Shown piece after piece: positions 28,551 through 37,333 of a stretch of 64,000 nucleotides of DNA. Below the pieces are notes generated by a model. The model saw nothing but the letters and a program-made list of their open reading frames with translations, ran no database searches and was not told the DNA's origin. Source of the DNA: Enterovibrio norvegicus DSM 15893. Its GTDB lineage: Bacteria; Pseudomonadota; Gammaproteobacteria; Enterobacterales; Vibrionaceae. Position 1 is the first letter of the stretch. Every line of letters begins with the position of its first letter. The position numbers were made by a program, and so were the translations under genes. The stretch lies in the NCBI RefSeq assembly GCF_900115495.1, contig NZ_FOWR01000007.1, forward strand, positions 115,480-179,479, read 5' to 3'.

Positions 28551-29792
28551 TCAATCGACCATGGCAGTACTCAAACGATCGTTGACCAGTTGGATCCAAT
28601 AACGCGCACCTAGGGGAAGGATACGGTCGTTGAAATCATACTTAGGGTTATGAAGCGCACAGCCGCCAACAGAGTTCACGCCATTGCCCAACAACACATA
28701 GCAGCCAGGCTTAACACGCAGCATGCTAGAAAAATCTTCTGAGATGGTCAGCGGCTCACACTCGGCATTCACCTTGTCAGCCCCCAGCACTTTCTGCGCA
28801 GCTTCTATGGCATAAACGGTTTGCGCTTTCGCATTCACGGTGGGGTAAAACGTGTTGGTGAACGTAAATGCTTGGCTTGCCCCCGCCGCCTGACATATCC
28901 CTGCCACTATCCGCGCCATGCTTTCTTCAATACGGGCTAACGTCGCTTCTGTGAAGCATCGACAATCCCCTTTGATGGTCACTTGGGTGGGAATGACATT
29001 GACGGTGCCATCTGTAATAAATTCGGTCGCAGACACCACAGCAGTGTCGCTGATTGCACTGAGATTTCGGGACACAATGGTTTGCAGCCCGAGGATAACT
29101 TGCGCACCGACAACCATTGGGTCGATGCCTTGATGCGGCAATGCAGCGTGGCCGCCAATACCTTTAATGGTGATTTCAAAACTGCTTTCACTTGCCATGA
29201 GTGACCCTGGGCGCACCATGAGTTCGCCTTCCGCAAGACCGGGGAAATTATGAATGCCGTACACTTCATCAATCGAAAAGCGCGTAAACAGGCCATCATC
29301 AATCATGGCTTGCGCCCCACAGCCATGCTCTTCGTCAGGTTGAAAAATGAAATACACTGTGCCGTTGAACTGCGGGTTTTGCGCGAGATAACTCGCCGCA
29401 CCAAGTAACATGGCTGAATGCCCATCATGACCACACGCATGCATTTTTCCATCGTGTTTAGAGCAGTGTGAAAAGGTGTTTTGTTCGTGAATGTGCAGCG
29501 CATCCATGTCAGCACGAAGACCAATACTGGCGTTACTGTTACCACATTTAAGTATGCCCACCAGCCCCGTTTTCCCGATATTTCGCTCGACCTGAATGCC
29601 AAAGCTTTCGAGTTTTTCAGCAATGAAATCCGCCGTAAGGTTCACATCAAACCCACATTCTGGAAATTGGTGCAGGTGCTGACGCCATGTCGTCATGTCC
29701 GCAATCAACTGCGGCGACAAAGACGACGCTGAACTCAAAGAAGGTGATTCAGAAGAAGACGATGACATGGTGTGCGCTCCGTATTCCGTCAT
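28551..29792 (-). CDS. M20-family amidohydrolase (hippurate hydrolase-like)
   Basis: A 413-residue metal-dependent aminoacylase/carboxypeptidase of the M20D group. Visible metal-site motifs are LRADMDAL, MHACGHDGHSAMLLGAA and FIFQPDEEHGCGA, and the dimerisation lid has KGIGGHAALPHQG. It would remove an acyl or amide group from an amino acid. The N-terminus is oddly serine-rich (about 20 residues with many Ser) before the normal M20 start at QLIADMTTWRQHLHQFPE. Either ATG 29,792 (AGGATG upstream) or ATG 29,768 may be used. It is in the TRAP operon, 40 bases after the EutA-like gene. Confidence 0.9.
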   Translation of the reverse strand: MTEYGAHTMSSSSSESPSLSSASSLSPQLIADMTTWRQHLHQFPECGFDVNLTADFIAEKLESFGIQVERNIGKTGLVGILKCGNSNASIGLRADMDALHIHEQNTFSHCSKHDGKMHACGHDGHSAMLLGAASYLAQNPQFNGTVYFIFQPDEEHGCGAQAMIDDGLFTRFSIDEVYGIHNFPGLAEGELMVRPGSLMASESSFEITIKGIGGHAALPHQGIDPMVVGAQVILGLQTIVSRNLSAISDTAVVSATEFITDGTVNVIPTQVTIKGDCRCFTEATLARIEESMARIVAGICQAAGASQAFTFTNTFYPTVNAKAQTVYAIEAAQKVLGADKVNAECEPLTISEDFSSMLRVKPGCYVLLGNGVNSVGGCALHNPKYDFNDRILPLGARYWIQLVNDRLSTAMVD

Positions 29793-29832
29793 TAAAAAAA
29801 CATCCTTATTTCAGACAATAGAAACAGATGCG

Positions 29833-30594
29833 CTATTGCGCGAGATGCTGTTCAAGCAACACGCCAAAGCCTTCAATCGGCTTTGGGTATTTCAGTAAAC
29901 GCAATGAATCCCAGACCAACGCTTGATTACTGGTCACCACGGGCTTATCAAGTGCCACTTCAACACGCGCTAACACTGAAGTAGCACGTAAAGCGGTGCA
30001 TGAGATAAAGAGTAAATCCGCCTCGGGGTCGCAGCGTGAAATGGCCGCCTGCGCAATGTCTTCCGGCGAGATGTAGGTCATGGCGGTGTCATCTTCAAAG
30101 CCAAACCCCGCAATGTTGAGCACCTCATACCCCTGCGCTGAAAATAGAGCGGCCATCTCGCGGTTAACGGCGTCAGTGTAGGGCGTCAATATGGATAACT
30201 TTTTCGCCCCCAAGACATCAAATGCATTCAATGCGGCAGTCACAGGGTTAGTAACCGCAACGTCTGGGCGCGTCTGATGCACAAGCGCCGTGACACGTTC
30301 ATTGCCAATCGCCACCGTGCCTGACGTGCAGGCATAGATGATCACGTCCAAATCAGTATTAGGAAGAATCGCGTCTGCCGCCGCACTGATGCCTGGCGCC
30401 ATGGTGCGGAGGTTTTCAACCGTGAGCGGGTTGACGTTTCTCACTCGGCTGGTGAAGGCGCGAACATCGTTCGGGTACAAGCGATTAAGGTCTTGCTCGA
30501 TATTGAAATCTGTCGCGAGCGCAATCACGCCGATCCGCCCTAATGGTGCAAGGTGCTCCAATGCATACGCAGGTACTAAGGTTTCAACCTTCAT
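29833..30594 (-). CDS. Asp/Glu-racemase-superfamily protein, maleate isomerase/EutA-like
   Basis: A 253-residue protein of the Asp/Glu racemase fold with the two conserved cysteines in CTSG (Cys89) and SCTALR (Cys199). That pattern is found in maleate cis-trans isomerases, arylmalonate decarboxylases and EutA of ectoine-utilisation clusters. It is probably the first gene of the TRAP operon, since a 262-base divergent region separates it from the AsnC-type regulator. The start MKVETLVPAYA at 30,594 has a GGATGAG site directly upstream. A frame extending to 30,699 runs into the promoter. Which isomerisation or racemisation it performs is unknown. Confidence 0.85.
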   Translation of the reverse strand: MKVETLVPAYALEHLAPLGRIGVIALATDFNIEQDLNRLYPNDVRAFTSRVRNVNPLTVENLRTMAPGISAAADAILPNTDLDVIIYACTSGTVAIGNERVTALVHQTRPDVAVTNPVTAALNAFDVLGAKKLSILTPYTDAVNREMAALFSAQGYEVLNIAGFGFEDDTAMTYISPEDIAQAAISRCDPEADLLFISCTALRATSVLARVEVALDKPVVTSNQALVWDSLRLLKYPKPIEGFGVLLEQHLAQ

Positions 30595-30856
30595 CTCATC
30601 CACTTCTTTCAATCTGCACGCCGGTTTGTTCGTTACATTTTTTTCACAAGTGCAATAATCTCCCGAAGAGTTTGAAGAATTTCCTAATAAAGATGTCATT
30701 GAATGAAGAAAATCCGCATTTTTTATGCGCTATAGTGGTTTTTTAGTACCAATAAGAAATAAAGGCGTTAACAAGGGGTTAGCAACCACTTTTCGTCTCA
30801 AAAACGGGCATAAAACGCTTCCATGATTAACACCTATTTTCAAAGGACGAACGGGT
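30595..30856. promoter_or_regulatory. Divergent control region of the TRAP operon and its Lrp/AsnC regulator
   Basis: A 262-base AT-rich region lies between the EutA-like gene (minus) and the AsnC-type gene (plus), with several A/T tracts such as GCATTTTTTATGC near 30,715. Lrp/AsnC proteins usually bind such regions. No single palindromic operator stands out by eye. Confidence 0.45.
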
Positions 30857-31348
30857 ATGGCGCACTCTTCCACCACAGCGATAGATAGCTTTGATCGAAA
30901 AATACTGAACATTGTTCAAGTGTCGAATCGTGCAACATCTGACTACATAGCCGACCAAGTGGGGCTTTCACCCGCCGCAGTACAACGCCGCTTAAAGCGG
31001 CTAAGAGAGCAGAAGATCATTCAAGCGGATGTGTCAGTGGTTGACCCTAGAGCCTTGGGTTATGCCATGACCTTTGTTGTGCAAGTCACGCTCGAAAGAG
31101 AGCGTGTAGATTTGATGCACAATTTTAAAAAGGAAATGAAAGCCAATCGCTCGGTGCAGCAATGCTATTACGTGACGGGAAGTTCGGATTTTATTCTGAT
31201 TGTGACCGCGGCAGATATGGCAGGATACGACACTTTCACCCGAGAAGCCTTCTTTGATAACGCGAACATCAAAAGCTTTCAAACCAATGTGGTGATGGAC
31301 CCTGTCAAAGTGGGTCTATCCGTGCCGATTGATGAGCACGCAGAGTAA
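30857..31348 (+). CDS. Lrp/AsnC-family transcriptional regulator
   Basis: A 163-residue regulator with an N-terminal helix-turn-helix (SFDRKILNIVQVSNRATSDY, then GLSPAAVQRRLKRLREQKII, residues 12-60) and a C-terminal ligand-binding RAM domain (about 75-155; CYYVTGSSDFILIVTA). It is transcribed away from the EutA-TRAP operon and converges with the ammonia-lyase gene, so it is very likely the local regulator of both. Regulators of this family (DoeX, for example) control ectoine-type catabolic operons, and effectors are usually amino acids. Confidence 0.92.
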   Translation: MAHSSTTAIDSFDRKILNIVQVSNRATSDYIADQVGLSPAAVQRRLKRLREQKIIQADVSVVDPRALGYAMTFVVQVTLERERVDLMHNFKKEMKANRSVQQCYYVTGSSDFILIVTAADMAGYDTFTREAFFDNANIKSFQTNVVMDPVKVGLSVPIDEHAE

Positions 31349-31370
31349 GCATTTTCCTGTTTTTTAAAAG

Positions 31371-31398
31371 AAAGCGGCGCGAAAACGCGCCGCTTTTT
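31371..31398. terminator. Bidirectional terminator between the AsnC regulator and ammonia-lyase genes
   Basis: Eleven-base-pair perfect stem AAAGCGGCGCG / CGCGCCGCTTT with an AAAA loop, an A-tract before and T-tract after. It can terminate transcription from both convergent genes. Confidence 0.92.
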
Positions 31399-31431
31399 GA
31401 CGTGAATGTCTCGTCATTATTTGGCTAACCC

Positions 31432-32622
31432 TTAGCCAACAAGTTCTCGGTAAAGCTCAGGATCTGTTGCACCTTCAGTGCCTAACACCAGCACACGGCT
31501 GGTGCTGTCTAAACCCAGTTTGTTTGCATACTCAGGTGAATGGTTTGCGATGATTGCCGCGGCATACCCAGGCACCGCCGATTCGCCCGCTTCGATCGCA
31601 GGTTCGGCTTCTCGGCCCTTTGCCAATATTCTCATCGCTTGAGGAATGGCTTCTTCGCTGATGGTCATAAAATCATCAGCGCCATTAGAGAGGATCGTCC
31701 ACGCTAAGCTAGAGACTTCACCACAGGCGAGCCCTGCCATTAAGGTCTCTAAGTCACCCAATACAGCCACGGGTTTCCCTGCTTGGGCACTTTGTTGAAG
31801 GCAATTCGCTTCTTCTGGTTCAACAACAACGAATCGAGGACGTGCTTCTCCCCAGATATCCCAGAAATAGCCACACACCGCAGAGGCCAAGCCCCCTACG
31901 CCACCTTGCACAAACACATGCGTTGGGATCTCACCATCCAGTTGTTCGACGATTTCAGACAACATGACGGTGTAACCTAATGCCACGTCTTTCGGGATCT
32001 CCATGTACCCTTCGTAGGACGTGTCCGACACGATAACGCGGCCGTGCTTTTTTGCTTCAGTATCAGCGGTTCGCACCGACTCATCATAGTTACCCGTGAT
32101 GCGAATTACCTGCGCACCAAACGACTCCATCGCTTGTTTGCGGCCTTCTGACACATCACGATGAACATAAATAATGCACTGACAGCCGAACATTTGTGCG
32201 CCCCAAGACACTGAGCGCCCATGATTGCCATCCGTCGCACAACTCACGACGACATCTGCGGCTTCTTTCTGCCACTTCCCCGCCAGTAAATCGTCCATGG
32301 TGGGCATTTCGCCATGACGCGCTTGCAGCACAAGCTGAAGCTGTTTGGCTACCGCATACGCGCCGCCTAACGCCTTGAAGCTTTTCAAACCGAAACGCAG
32401 AGATTCGTCTTTGTACCAGAGTTTACCCAACTTCGCCGTTTTGGCCGTAGTACTCAAATCATGCAGCGGTGTGGGCGCATATCCCGGCCAACGAGTAATG
32501 TCTCGAATCGCGGTTTGCGCATGTTCAACATTTAACACCGAGCGTTGCTCTGCACTGTAAACGTGCTCGGCAGACGCAAGAGGATTTGAGAAATGGGTAA
32601 GAGACCCTGATAGTTTCAGCAT
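31432..32622 (-). CDS. dpaL: Diaminopropionate ammonia-lyase family PLP enzyme
   Basis: A 396-residue PLP enzyme of the fold-type II group closely resembling E. coli YgeX/DpaL. Shared segments are the catalytic-lysine motif RFGLKSFKALGGAYA (Lys83), the ATDGNHGRSVSW loop, the GGVGGLASAVCGYFWD phosphate-binding glycine loop and AGLACGEVSSLAW. DpaL converts 2,3-diaminopropionate to pyruvate and two ammonia, and also deaminates D-serine. The gene faces the AsnC-type regulator and is transcribed in the same direction as the TRAP operon beyond it. This suggests that the imported compound yields a 2,3-diamino or beta-substituted amino acid. Confidence 0.88.
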   Translation of the reverse strand: MLKLSGSLTHFSNPLASAEHVYSAEQRSVLNVEHAQTAIRDITRWPGYAPTPLHDLSTTAKTAKLGKLWYKDESLRFGLKSFKALGGAYAVAKQLQLVLQARHGEMPTMDDLLAGKWQKEAADVVVSCATDGNHGRSVSWGAQMFGCQCIIYVHRDVSEGRKQAMESFGAQVIRITGNYDESVRTADTEAKKHGRVIVSDTSYEGYMEIPKDVALGYTVMLSEIVEQLDGEIPTHVFVQGGVGGLASAVCGYFWDIWGEARPRFVVVEPEEANCLQQSAQAGKPVAVLGDLETLMAGLACGEVSSLAWTILSNGADDFMTISEEAIPQAMRILAKGREAEPAIEAGESAVPGYAAAIIANHSPEYANKLGLDSTSRVLVLGTEGATDPELYRELVG

Positions 32623-33038
32623 GTTAATTAAAATCCTTTTCCTATCTGTAATACGCAGACCTGTTTACCGTATAAGGCGAAATCAGGTCGCGCTTGATAC
32701 TAGAAAGTGTACTGAGAGATCGTGCGTCATTTCTCTATTCTTGCGCAATGTCATGAGGGTTATGTGCAATTTCCCCTAAACGCACGCGGAATTTATGCAC
32801 CCATCGCTGGGTTTCGCTAGTAAAGCAAGTTCGCGGGTAGGGCAGGCATTCGCCGACATGACTGATTTCCGCAGACGTGAACGGCAAACACAAACCCTTT
32901 GCGCCCTAAAAACAAAACGCCCACCTGCGCGTCAAAAACACAAATGGGCCTTGAGATTTCTCGCGCCTTGCGCTGAATCGGTTTCTGCGCTGAATAAGAG
33001 CCCGTTCAGACCACGGCGCTTTTCAGACAGTAAGACTG
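32623..33038. other. Intergenic region between dpaL and ppsR
   Basis: A 416-base non-coding stretch. It contains the dpaL promoter side and, at 32,920-32,952, a GCCCA / TGGGC inverted repeat. No convincing gene, RNA or repeat is visible in the rest. Confidence 0.4.
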
Positions 33039-33872
33039 TTAGAACAAACGGCGTTTCAGCCCTGTTTTTTCCAGTACACGCGTCGTGATTTCTTCCACAG
33101 ACAGCGCGGTGGTGTTGATGTAGGAGATGGCTTCTCTGCGGAACAGCGATTCAATCGTGTTCACTTCCTGTTCGCACTGTTCTGTGCTGGCGTATTCACT
33201 GCCTGACAGACGATTTTCACGGATTTGCGTGAGGCGTTCAGGATCAATCGTCAGGCCAAACAGCTTATGACGATGAAACTCAAACTCCGGCAACAAGCGA
33301 AGCATCTTCATGTCTTCGGCAATAAATGGATAGTTCACCACACGTAAGCCAAACTGCATCGCCATGTACAAACTGGTGGGGGTTTTGCCGCTGCGTGATA
33401 CGCCCAACAAAATGATGTCCGCGTGCTCTAAGCCTTTTAGCGAGACGCCGTCATCATGCGCCAGCGTGTATTCGATGGCCGAAATGCGGTCAAAATAGGT
33501 ATCTGAATCTTTACCGACACTGCGTGAGCGCTGCAGTTTTGGTTTGGGTTTCATCAACGTATCTTCCGCGACCCGTTGCACCACACTTTCCAACACATCG
33601 TAGAAAAACGCAGGCGCTTCCAACAAGCGTTCGCGAATGCCTGGCACCACCATCGAAAAGAAAACCAAGGGCTTCACGCCATCACGTTCATACGCATGCT
33701 GAATGTGTTTTATCAGCTCGCAGACTTTGTCTTCCGTCTCGACGAACGGAAAGGTTTTCTCATTCACGTCGAACGCAAATTGTCCCAGTACGACATGTCC
33801 TAACGTCTCACATGTGATGGCTGTCCCATCCGAAACATAGAAGACGTCTCGTCTTTGAATATCTTTATGCAT
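33039..33872 (-). CDS. ppsR: PEP synthase regulatory protein PpsR (bifunctional kinase/pyrophosphorylase)
   Basis: A 277-residue DUF299 protein matching PpsR/YdiA. The N-terminus [20 protein letters not shown] is the conserved family start, and the P-loop [15 protein letters not shown] is present, followed by [14 protein letters not shown] near the C-terminus. It inactivates PEP synthase by ADP-dependent phosphorylation of a threonine and reactivates it by phosphorolysis. Its target gene ppsA is divergent, starting 168 bases away, which supports the assignment. Confidence 0.96.
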   Translation of the reverse strand: MHKDIQRRDVFYVSDGTAITCETLGHVVLGQFAFDVNEKTFPFVETEDKVCELIKHIQHAYERDGVKPLVFFSMVVPGIRERLLEAPAFFYDVLESVVQRVAEDTLMKPKPKLQRSRSVGKDSDTYFDRISAIEYTLAHDDGVSLKGLEHADIILLGVSRSGKTPTSLYMAMQFGLRVVNYPFIAEDMKMLRLLPEFEFHRHKLFGLTIDPERLTQIRENRLSGSEYASTEQCEQEVNTIESLFRREAISYINTTALSVEEITTRVLEKTGLKRRLF

Positions 33873-34040
33873 AGATGGTTAATCTTCTCGCAAAATTTTC
33901 ATAGGATATAAACATAACAATAACAACGCCCGGTAAGCCATGTGTCTTTCTACAGCTTTTGAAACTCATTGTAGTTTTATTCGCCCAAGACCAAGGTTGC
34001 CAACAAAATCCCAATTGCTGCACTATTTCTGGAGAAAGAA

Positions 34041-36410
34041 ATGCAAAAGAACACCCTGTGGTTCGATTCCCTATCAATGGATGATGTCGACAAAGTCGGC
34101 GGCAAGAATGCGTCCCTCGGCGAGATGGTGTCAAACCTCGCCAATGCGGGCGTATCCGTGCCAAATGGGTATGCAACCACCTCGTATGCGTTTAACCAAT
34201 TCCTTGATTTTGAAGGGCTGGACGAGCGCATTCATCAGATACTTGATGAACTTGATGTTGAAGACGTAGACGCCCTTCGCCAAGCTGGCTCTACGATCCG
34301 CCAATGGGTTTTAGATGCCCCCTTCCCTGCTGATCTTGAACAAGACATTCGAGATAACTATGAAACGTTAGTTGACGGCAATTCTGAGCTTTCCGTCGCT
34401 GTGCGTTCCTCTGCGACCGCGGAAGATTTACCCGATGCGTCGTTTGCAGGCCAACAAGAAACCTTCCTCAATGTGAAAGGCATTGATGCGGTCATTGAAG
34501 CCACCAAACATGTTTTCGCGTCACTCTTTAACGACCGCGCCATTTCTTACCGCGTTCACCAAGGGTTTGATCACCGTGGTATCTCGCTTTCAGCGGGTAT
34601 TCAGCGCATGGTGCGTTCAGACAAAGCGTCTTCTGGTGTGATGTTCACACTGGATACCGAATCTGGCTTCGACCAAGTGGTGTTCATTACCTCTTCTTGG
34701 GGTCTGGGTGAAATGGTTGTGCAAGGGGCGGTTAACCCTGATGAGTTCTATGTGCACAAGCCGCTGCTTGAAGCAGGCACGCCCGCCGTGGTTAAGCGCA
34801 CCTTTGGCTCAAAACTTATCAAGATGATCTATGCCGACAGCCAAGTGATTGGCAAACAGGTCGAGATCGTTGATACCTCTCCAGAAGAACAAAACCAATT
34901 CTCACTCACTGACGATGAAATCGCAGAATTGGCAAAACAAGCCATGATCATCGAAAAGCACTACCAACGTGCGATGGACATTGAGTGGGCGAAAGACGGG
35001 ATCGACGGCAAGCTTTACATTGTGCAAGCGCGCCCAGAAACCGTGTGTTCGCAGAAGAACGGCAACATCATCGAACGCTATGAATTGAACGACAAAGCCG
35101 GTGTGCTGGTTGAAGGCCGCGCCATTGGCCAACGCATCGGCAGTGGCAGCGTGCGCGTTGTCGCTTCGCTGGATGAAATGTCGTTAGTGCAAGAAGGCGA
35201 CGTACTTGTCACCGACATGACAGACCCTGATTGGGAACCTGTGATGAAGAAAGCGGCAGCGATTGTCACCAATCGCGGCGGCCGAACGTGCCACGCCGCC
35301 ATCATTGCCCGCGAACTGGGCATTCCCGCCATCGTGGGTTGTGGTGATGCCACCAGCAAACTGAGCGACGGCGCAGACGTCACCATTTCGTGTGCAGAAG
35401 GCGAAACCGGCTATGTCTATGACGGCAAACTCGATTTCGTGGTGCGCCAGTCTGCGGTTGATGAACTGCCCTTGCTGCCCACCAAAGTAATGATGAATGT
35501 CGGCAACCCTGACCGCGCGTTCGATTTCGCACAAATTCCAAACGAAGGCGTTGGCCTTGCACGCTTAGAGTTCATCATCAATAAGATGATCGGCATTCAC
35601 CCGAAAGCCCTCTTGAACTTTGACGCGCAGAGCGACGAGCTGAAAGCACAAATCAACACGCGTATTCGTGGCTATAAAGACCCTGTCGATTTCTACGTGA
35701 GCAAACTGACAGAAGGGATTGCCACCATCGCAGCCGCGTTCTGGCCGAAGCGCGTTATCGTGCGTATGTCGGATTTCAAATCGAACGAATACAGTAACCT
35801 GATTGGTGGTAGCGAATTCGAACCGCATGAAGAAAACCCAATGTTGGGCTTCCGCGGCGCATCGCGTTACATCTCTCCGGTATTTGAAGATTGCTTCGAA
35901 TTGGAAACACAAGCCATTAAGCGCGTGCGCAATGAGATGGGGCTCAAGAACGTTGAAATCATGATCCCATTCGTTCGCACCACAGGTGAAGCGGCAGAAG
36001 TGAATGACTTGCTGGCGAAGTTCGATCTCCGCCGTGGCGAACAAGGTCTGAAAGTCATCATGATGTGTGAATTGCCATCAAACGCCGTGCTTGCGGATGA
36101 TTTCTTAAAGTACTTTGACGGTTTCTCGATTGGTTCGAACGACATGACACAGCTAACGCTGGGCTTGGATCGCGATTCAGGCGATGTGGCGCACTTGTTT
36201 GACGAGCGCAACCCCGCAGTGAAAGCCATGCTGAAAATGGCGATTGACGCAGCAACACGCGCAGGCAAATACGTCGGTATTTGTGGTCAAGGCCCGTCAG
36301 ATCATGATGATTTGGCGGAGTGGTTGATGGCACAAGGCATTAGTTCTGTATCGCTGAACCCCGATACCGTAGTGGATACCTGGACTAAGCTCGGCAAAGT
36401 CGCGAAGTAG
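34041..36410 (+). CDS. ppsA: Phosphoenolpyruvate synthase PpsA
   Basis: A 789-residue enzyme that makes PEP from pyruvate and ATP. Domains in order are an N-terminal ATP-grasp domain ([30 protein letters not shown]), the phosphohistidine swivelling domain with [21 protein letters not shown] (catalytic His418) and the C-terminal PEP-utilising TIM barrel ([39 protein letters not shown]). The adjacent Thr in RTCHA is the site that PpsR phosphorylates in E. coli. Its length equals that of known PpsA proteins. The ATG follows GGAGAAAGAA. Confidence 0.98.
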   Translation: MQKNTLWFDSLSMDDVDKVGGKNASLGEMVSNLANAGVSVPNGYATTSYAFNQFLDFEGLDERIHQILDELDVEDVDALRQAGSTIRQWVLDAPFPADLEQDIRDNYETLVDGNSELSVAVRSSATAEDLPDASFAGQQETFLNVKGIDAVIEATKHVFASLFNDRAISYRVHQGFDHRGISLSAGIQRMVRSDKASSGVMFTLDTESGFDQVVFITSSWGLGEMVVQGAVNPDEFYVHKPLLEAGTPAVVKRTFGSKLIKMIYADSQVIGKQVEIVDTSPEEQNQFSLTDDEIAELAKQAMIIEKHYQRAMDIEWAKDGIDGKLYIVQARPETVCSQKNGNIIERYELNDKAGVLVEGRAIGQRIGSGSVRVVASLDEMSLVQEGDVLVTDMTDPDWEPVMKKAAAIVTNRGGRTCHAAIIARELGIPAIVGCGDATSKLSDGADVTISCAEGETGYVYDGKLDFVVRQSAVDELPLLPTKVMMNVGNPDRAFDFAQIPNEGVGLARLEFIINKMIGIHPKALLNFDAQSDELKAQINTRIRGYKDPVDFYVSKLTEGIATIAAAFWPKRVIVRMSDFKSNEYSNLIGGSEFEPHEENPMLGFRGASRYISPVFEDCFELETQAIKRVRNEMGLKNVEIMIPFVRTTGEAAEVNDLLAKFDLRRGEQGLKVIMMCELPSNAVLADDFLKYFDGFSIGSNDMTQLTLGLDRDSGDVAHLFDERNPAVKAMLKMAIDAATRAGKYVGICGQGPSDHDDLAEWLMAQGISSVSLNPDTVVDTWTKLGKVAK

Positions 36411-36426
36411 GCAAGGTCGCGAAGTA
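36393..36426 (+). repeat. 17-bp tandem duplication across the ppsA stop codon
   Basis: GGCAAAGTCGCGAAGTA (36,393-36,409) is followed at once by GGCAAGGTCGCGAAGTA (36,410-36,426), with one mismatch. The TAG stop uses the join of the two copies, so the second copy is untranslated. Confidence 0.9.
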
Positions 36427-36439
36427 AATAAATGTCATG

Positions 36440-36465
36440 GCCTGTTCAGTAGAACAGGCTTTTTT
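36440..36465 (+). terminator. Terminator of ppsA
   Basis: Perfect 8-bp stem GCCTGTTC / GAACAGGC with an AGTA loop followed by six T residues, 30 bases after the stop codon. This is a textbook Rho-independent terminator. Confidence 0.95.
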
Positions 36466-36803
36466 ATTGTTTTAAAATAACCTATTCCACACGTTTTATA
36501 AGAATATTATAAATTATTAAAGCACAGATACGTGGAGCTGTATCAATATTAAGACCCAAACAATGAAAATATTACACCCAGCCAAACACTTTGTTTTAAT
36601 TGAAAAAATCCCACCAATAAAAAACCCATAGAACAAAACATCCATTATTCAAACCCGATAATTGAAAATAACAACATCGATCTAACAAATAGATTTAATC
36701 CCAATTATTGATATGTTTATTATTTATAAAAAATAAGTAGCAATTATGATACATAGATAGCGCTTAATTATTATTTCTGCGCTTCAATAATTAGGACCAC
36801 CAT
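36466..36803. other. Strongly AT-rich intergenic region before the P460-like gene
   Basis: About 340 bases with long A/T runs (TTATTTATAAAAAATAAG near 36,720) and no gene. It carries the promoter of the P460-like/GGDEF pair and differs clearly in composition from the surrounding sequence. This could reflect H-NS-type silencing or horizontal transfer. No operator is recognisable. Confidence 0.5.
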
Positions 36804-37328
36804 ATGAAACGTTATTATTCATTTTATCTCATATCATCTCTAACTTTCGTTAGTACGCAAAGTGCGTCCGAATCCATTGCTAGTTACCCTGAAGGCTGGG
36901 AAAACTGGCCCGTCGTCAAAGAAACAGTCAGCTTACCTTCAAATACCATTCTGCCCTCCGACACCACATTGTTTATCCAAGAGACGGTAGATGCCTACTC
37001 TTGGATAAATAATGGCGAAGGCTCTCCACTTACCATTCGCGTCAACCCAGATAAACTCGAACAGTACAAAACCCACGGCCCATATACGGATGGCCCTACT
37101 GCCGTCGGTGTGTCTGAAGTACAAGGGATCATATGGGTGACAGAACATTTTGGCGGCTTACCGATTTACGGAAGCTATAACCGAGAAGGGCAAGATATCA
37201 GCGGCATGCACCCCACTCTTGAAGCAGAGTTTTGCCAACGCTGCCATGACACCTACAAGGATGTCTGCATTAACGGCACCTGCGCAGAGCCTGTTCTCTC
37301 TATCTATCAGTCCGACAGTAGCAACTAA
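36804..37328 (+). CDS. Periplasmic c-type haem protein resembling cytochrome P460
   Basis: A 174-residue exported protein. Residues 1-21 look like a signal peptide (YYSFYLISSLTFVSTQSASE). The mature part starts YPEGWENWPVVKETV, similar to the beginning of cytochrome P460 domains, and a single CxxCH haem-attachment motif (CQRCH, Cys144, Cys147, His148) lies near the C-terminus as in P460 proteins. Two further cysteines follow (DVCINGTC). P460 proteins oxidise hydroxylamine or bind nitric oxide; whether this one is catalytic or a sensor is open. The diguanylate cyclase gene starts 5 bases after its stop, so the two are probably one functional unit. Confidence 0.7.
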   Translation: MKRYYSFYLISSLTFVSTQSASESIASYPEGWENWPVVKETVSLPSNTILPSDTTLFIQETVDAYSWINNGEGSPLTIRVNPDKLEQYKTHGPYTDGPTAVGVSEVQGIIWVTEHFGGLPIYGSYNREGQDISGMHPTLEAEFCQRCHDTYKDVCINGTCAEPVLSIYQSDSSN

Positions 37329-37333
37329 GATTA

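Noticed and set aside
24082..32622. Calling the TRAP locus an ectoine degradation (doe/eut) cluster
   Set aside because: EutA-like, M24 and AsnC genes fit, but DoeB, DoeC and DoeD equivalents are absent here and the M20 and DpaL genes are not part of the usual set.
33524..33817. Plus-strand frames over ppsR
   Set aside because: They overlap a complete PpsR gene on the other strand and have no start signals or domains.
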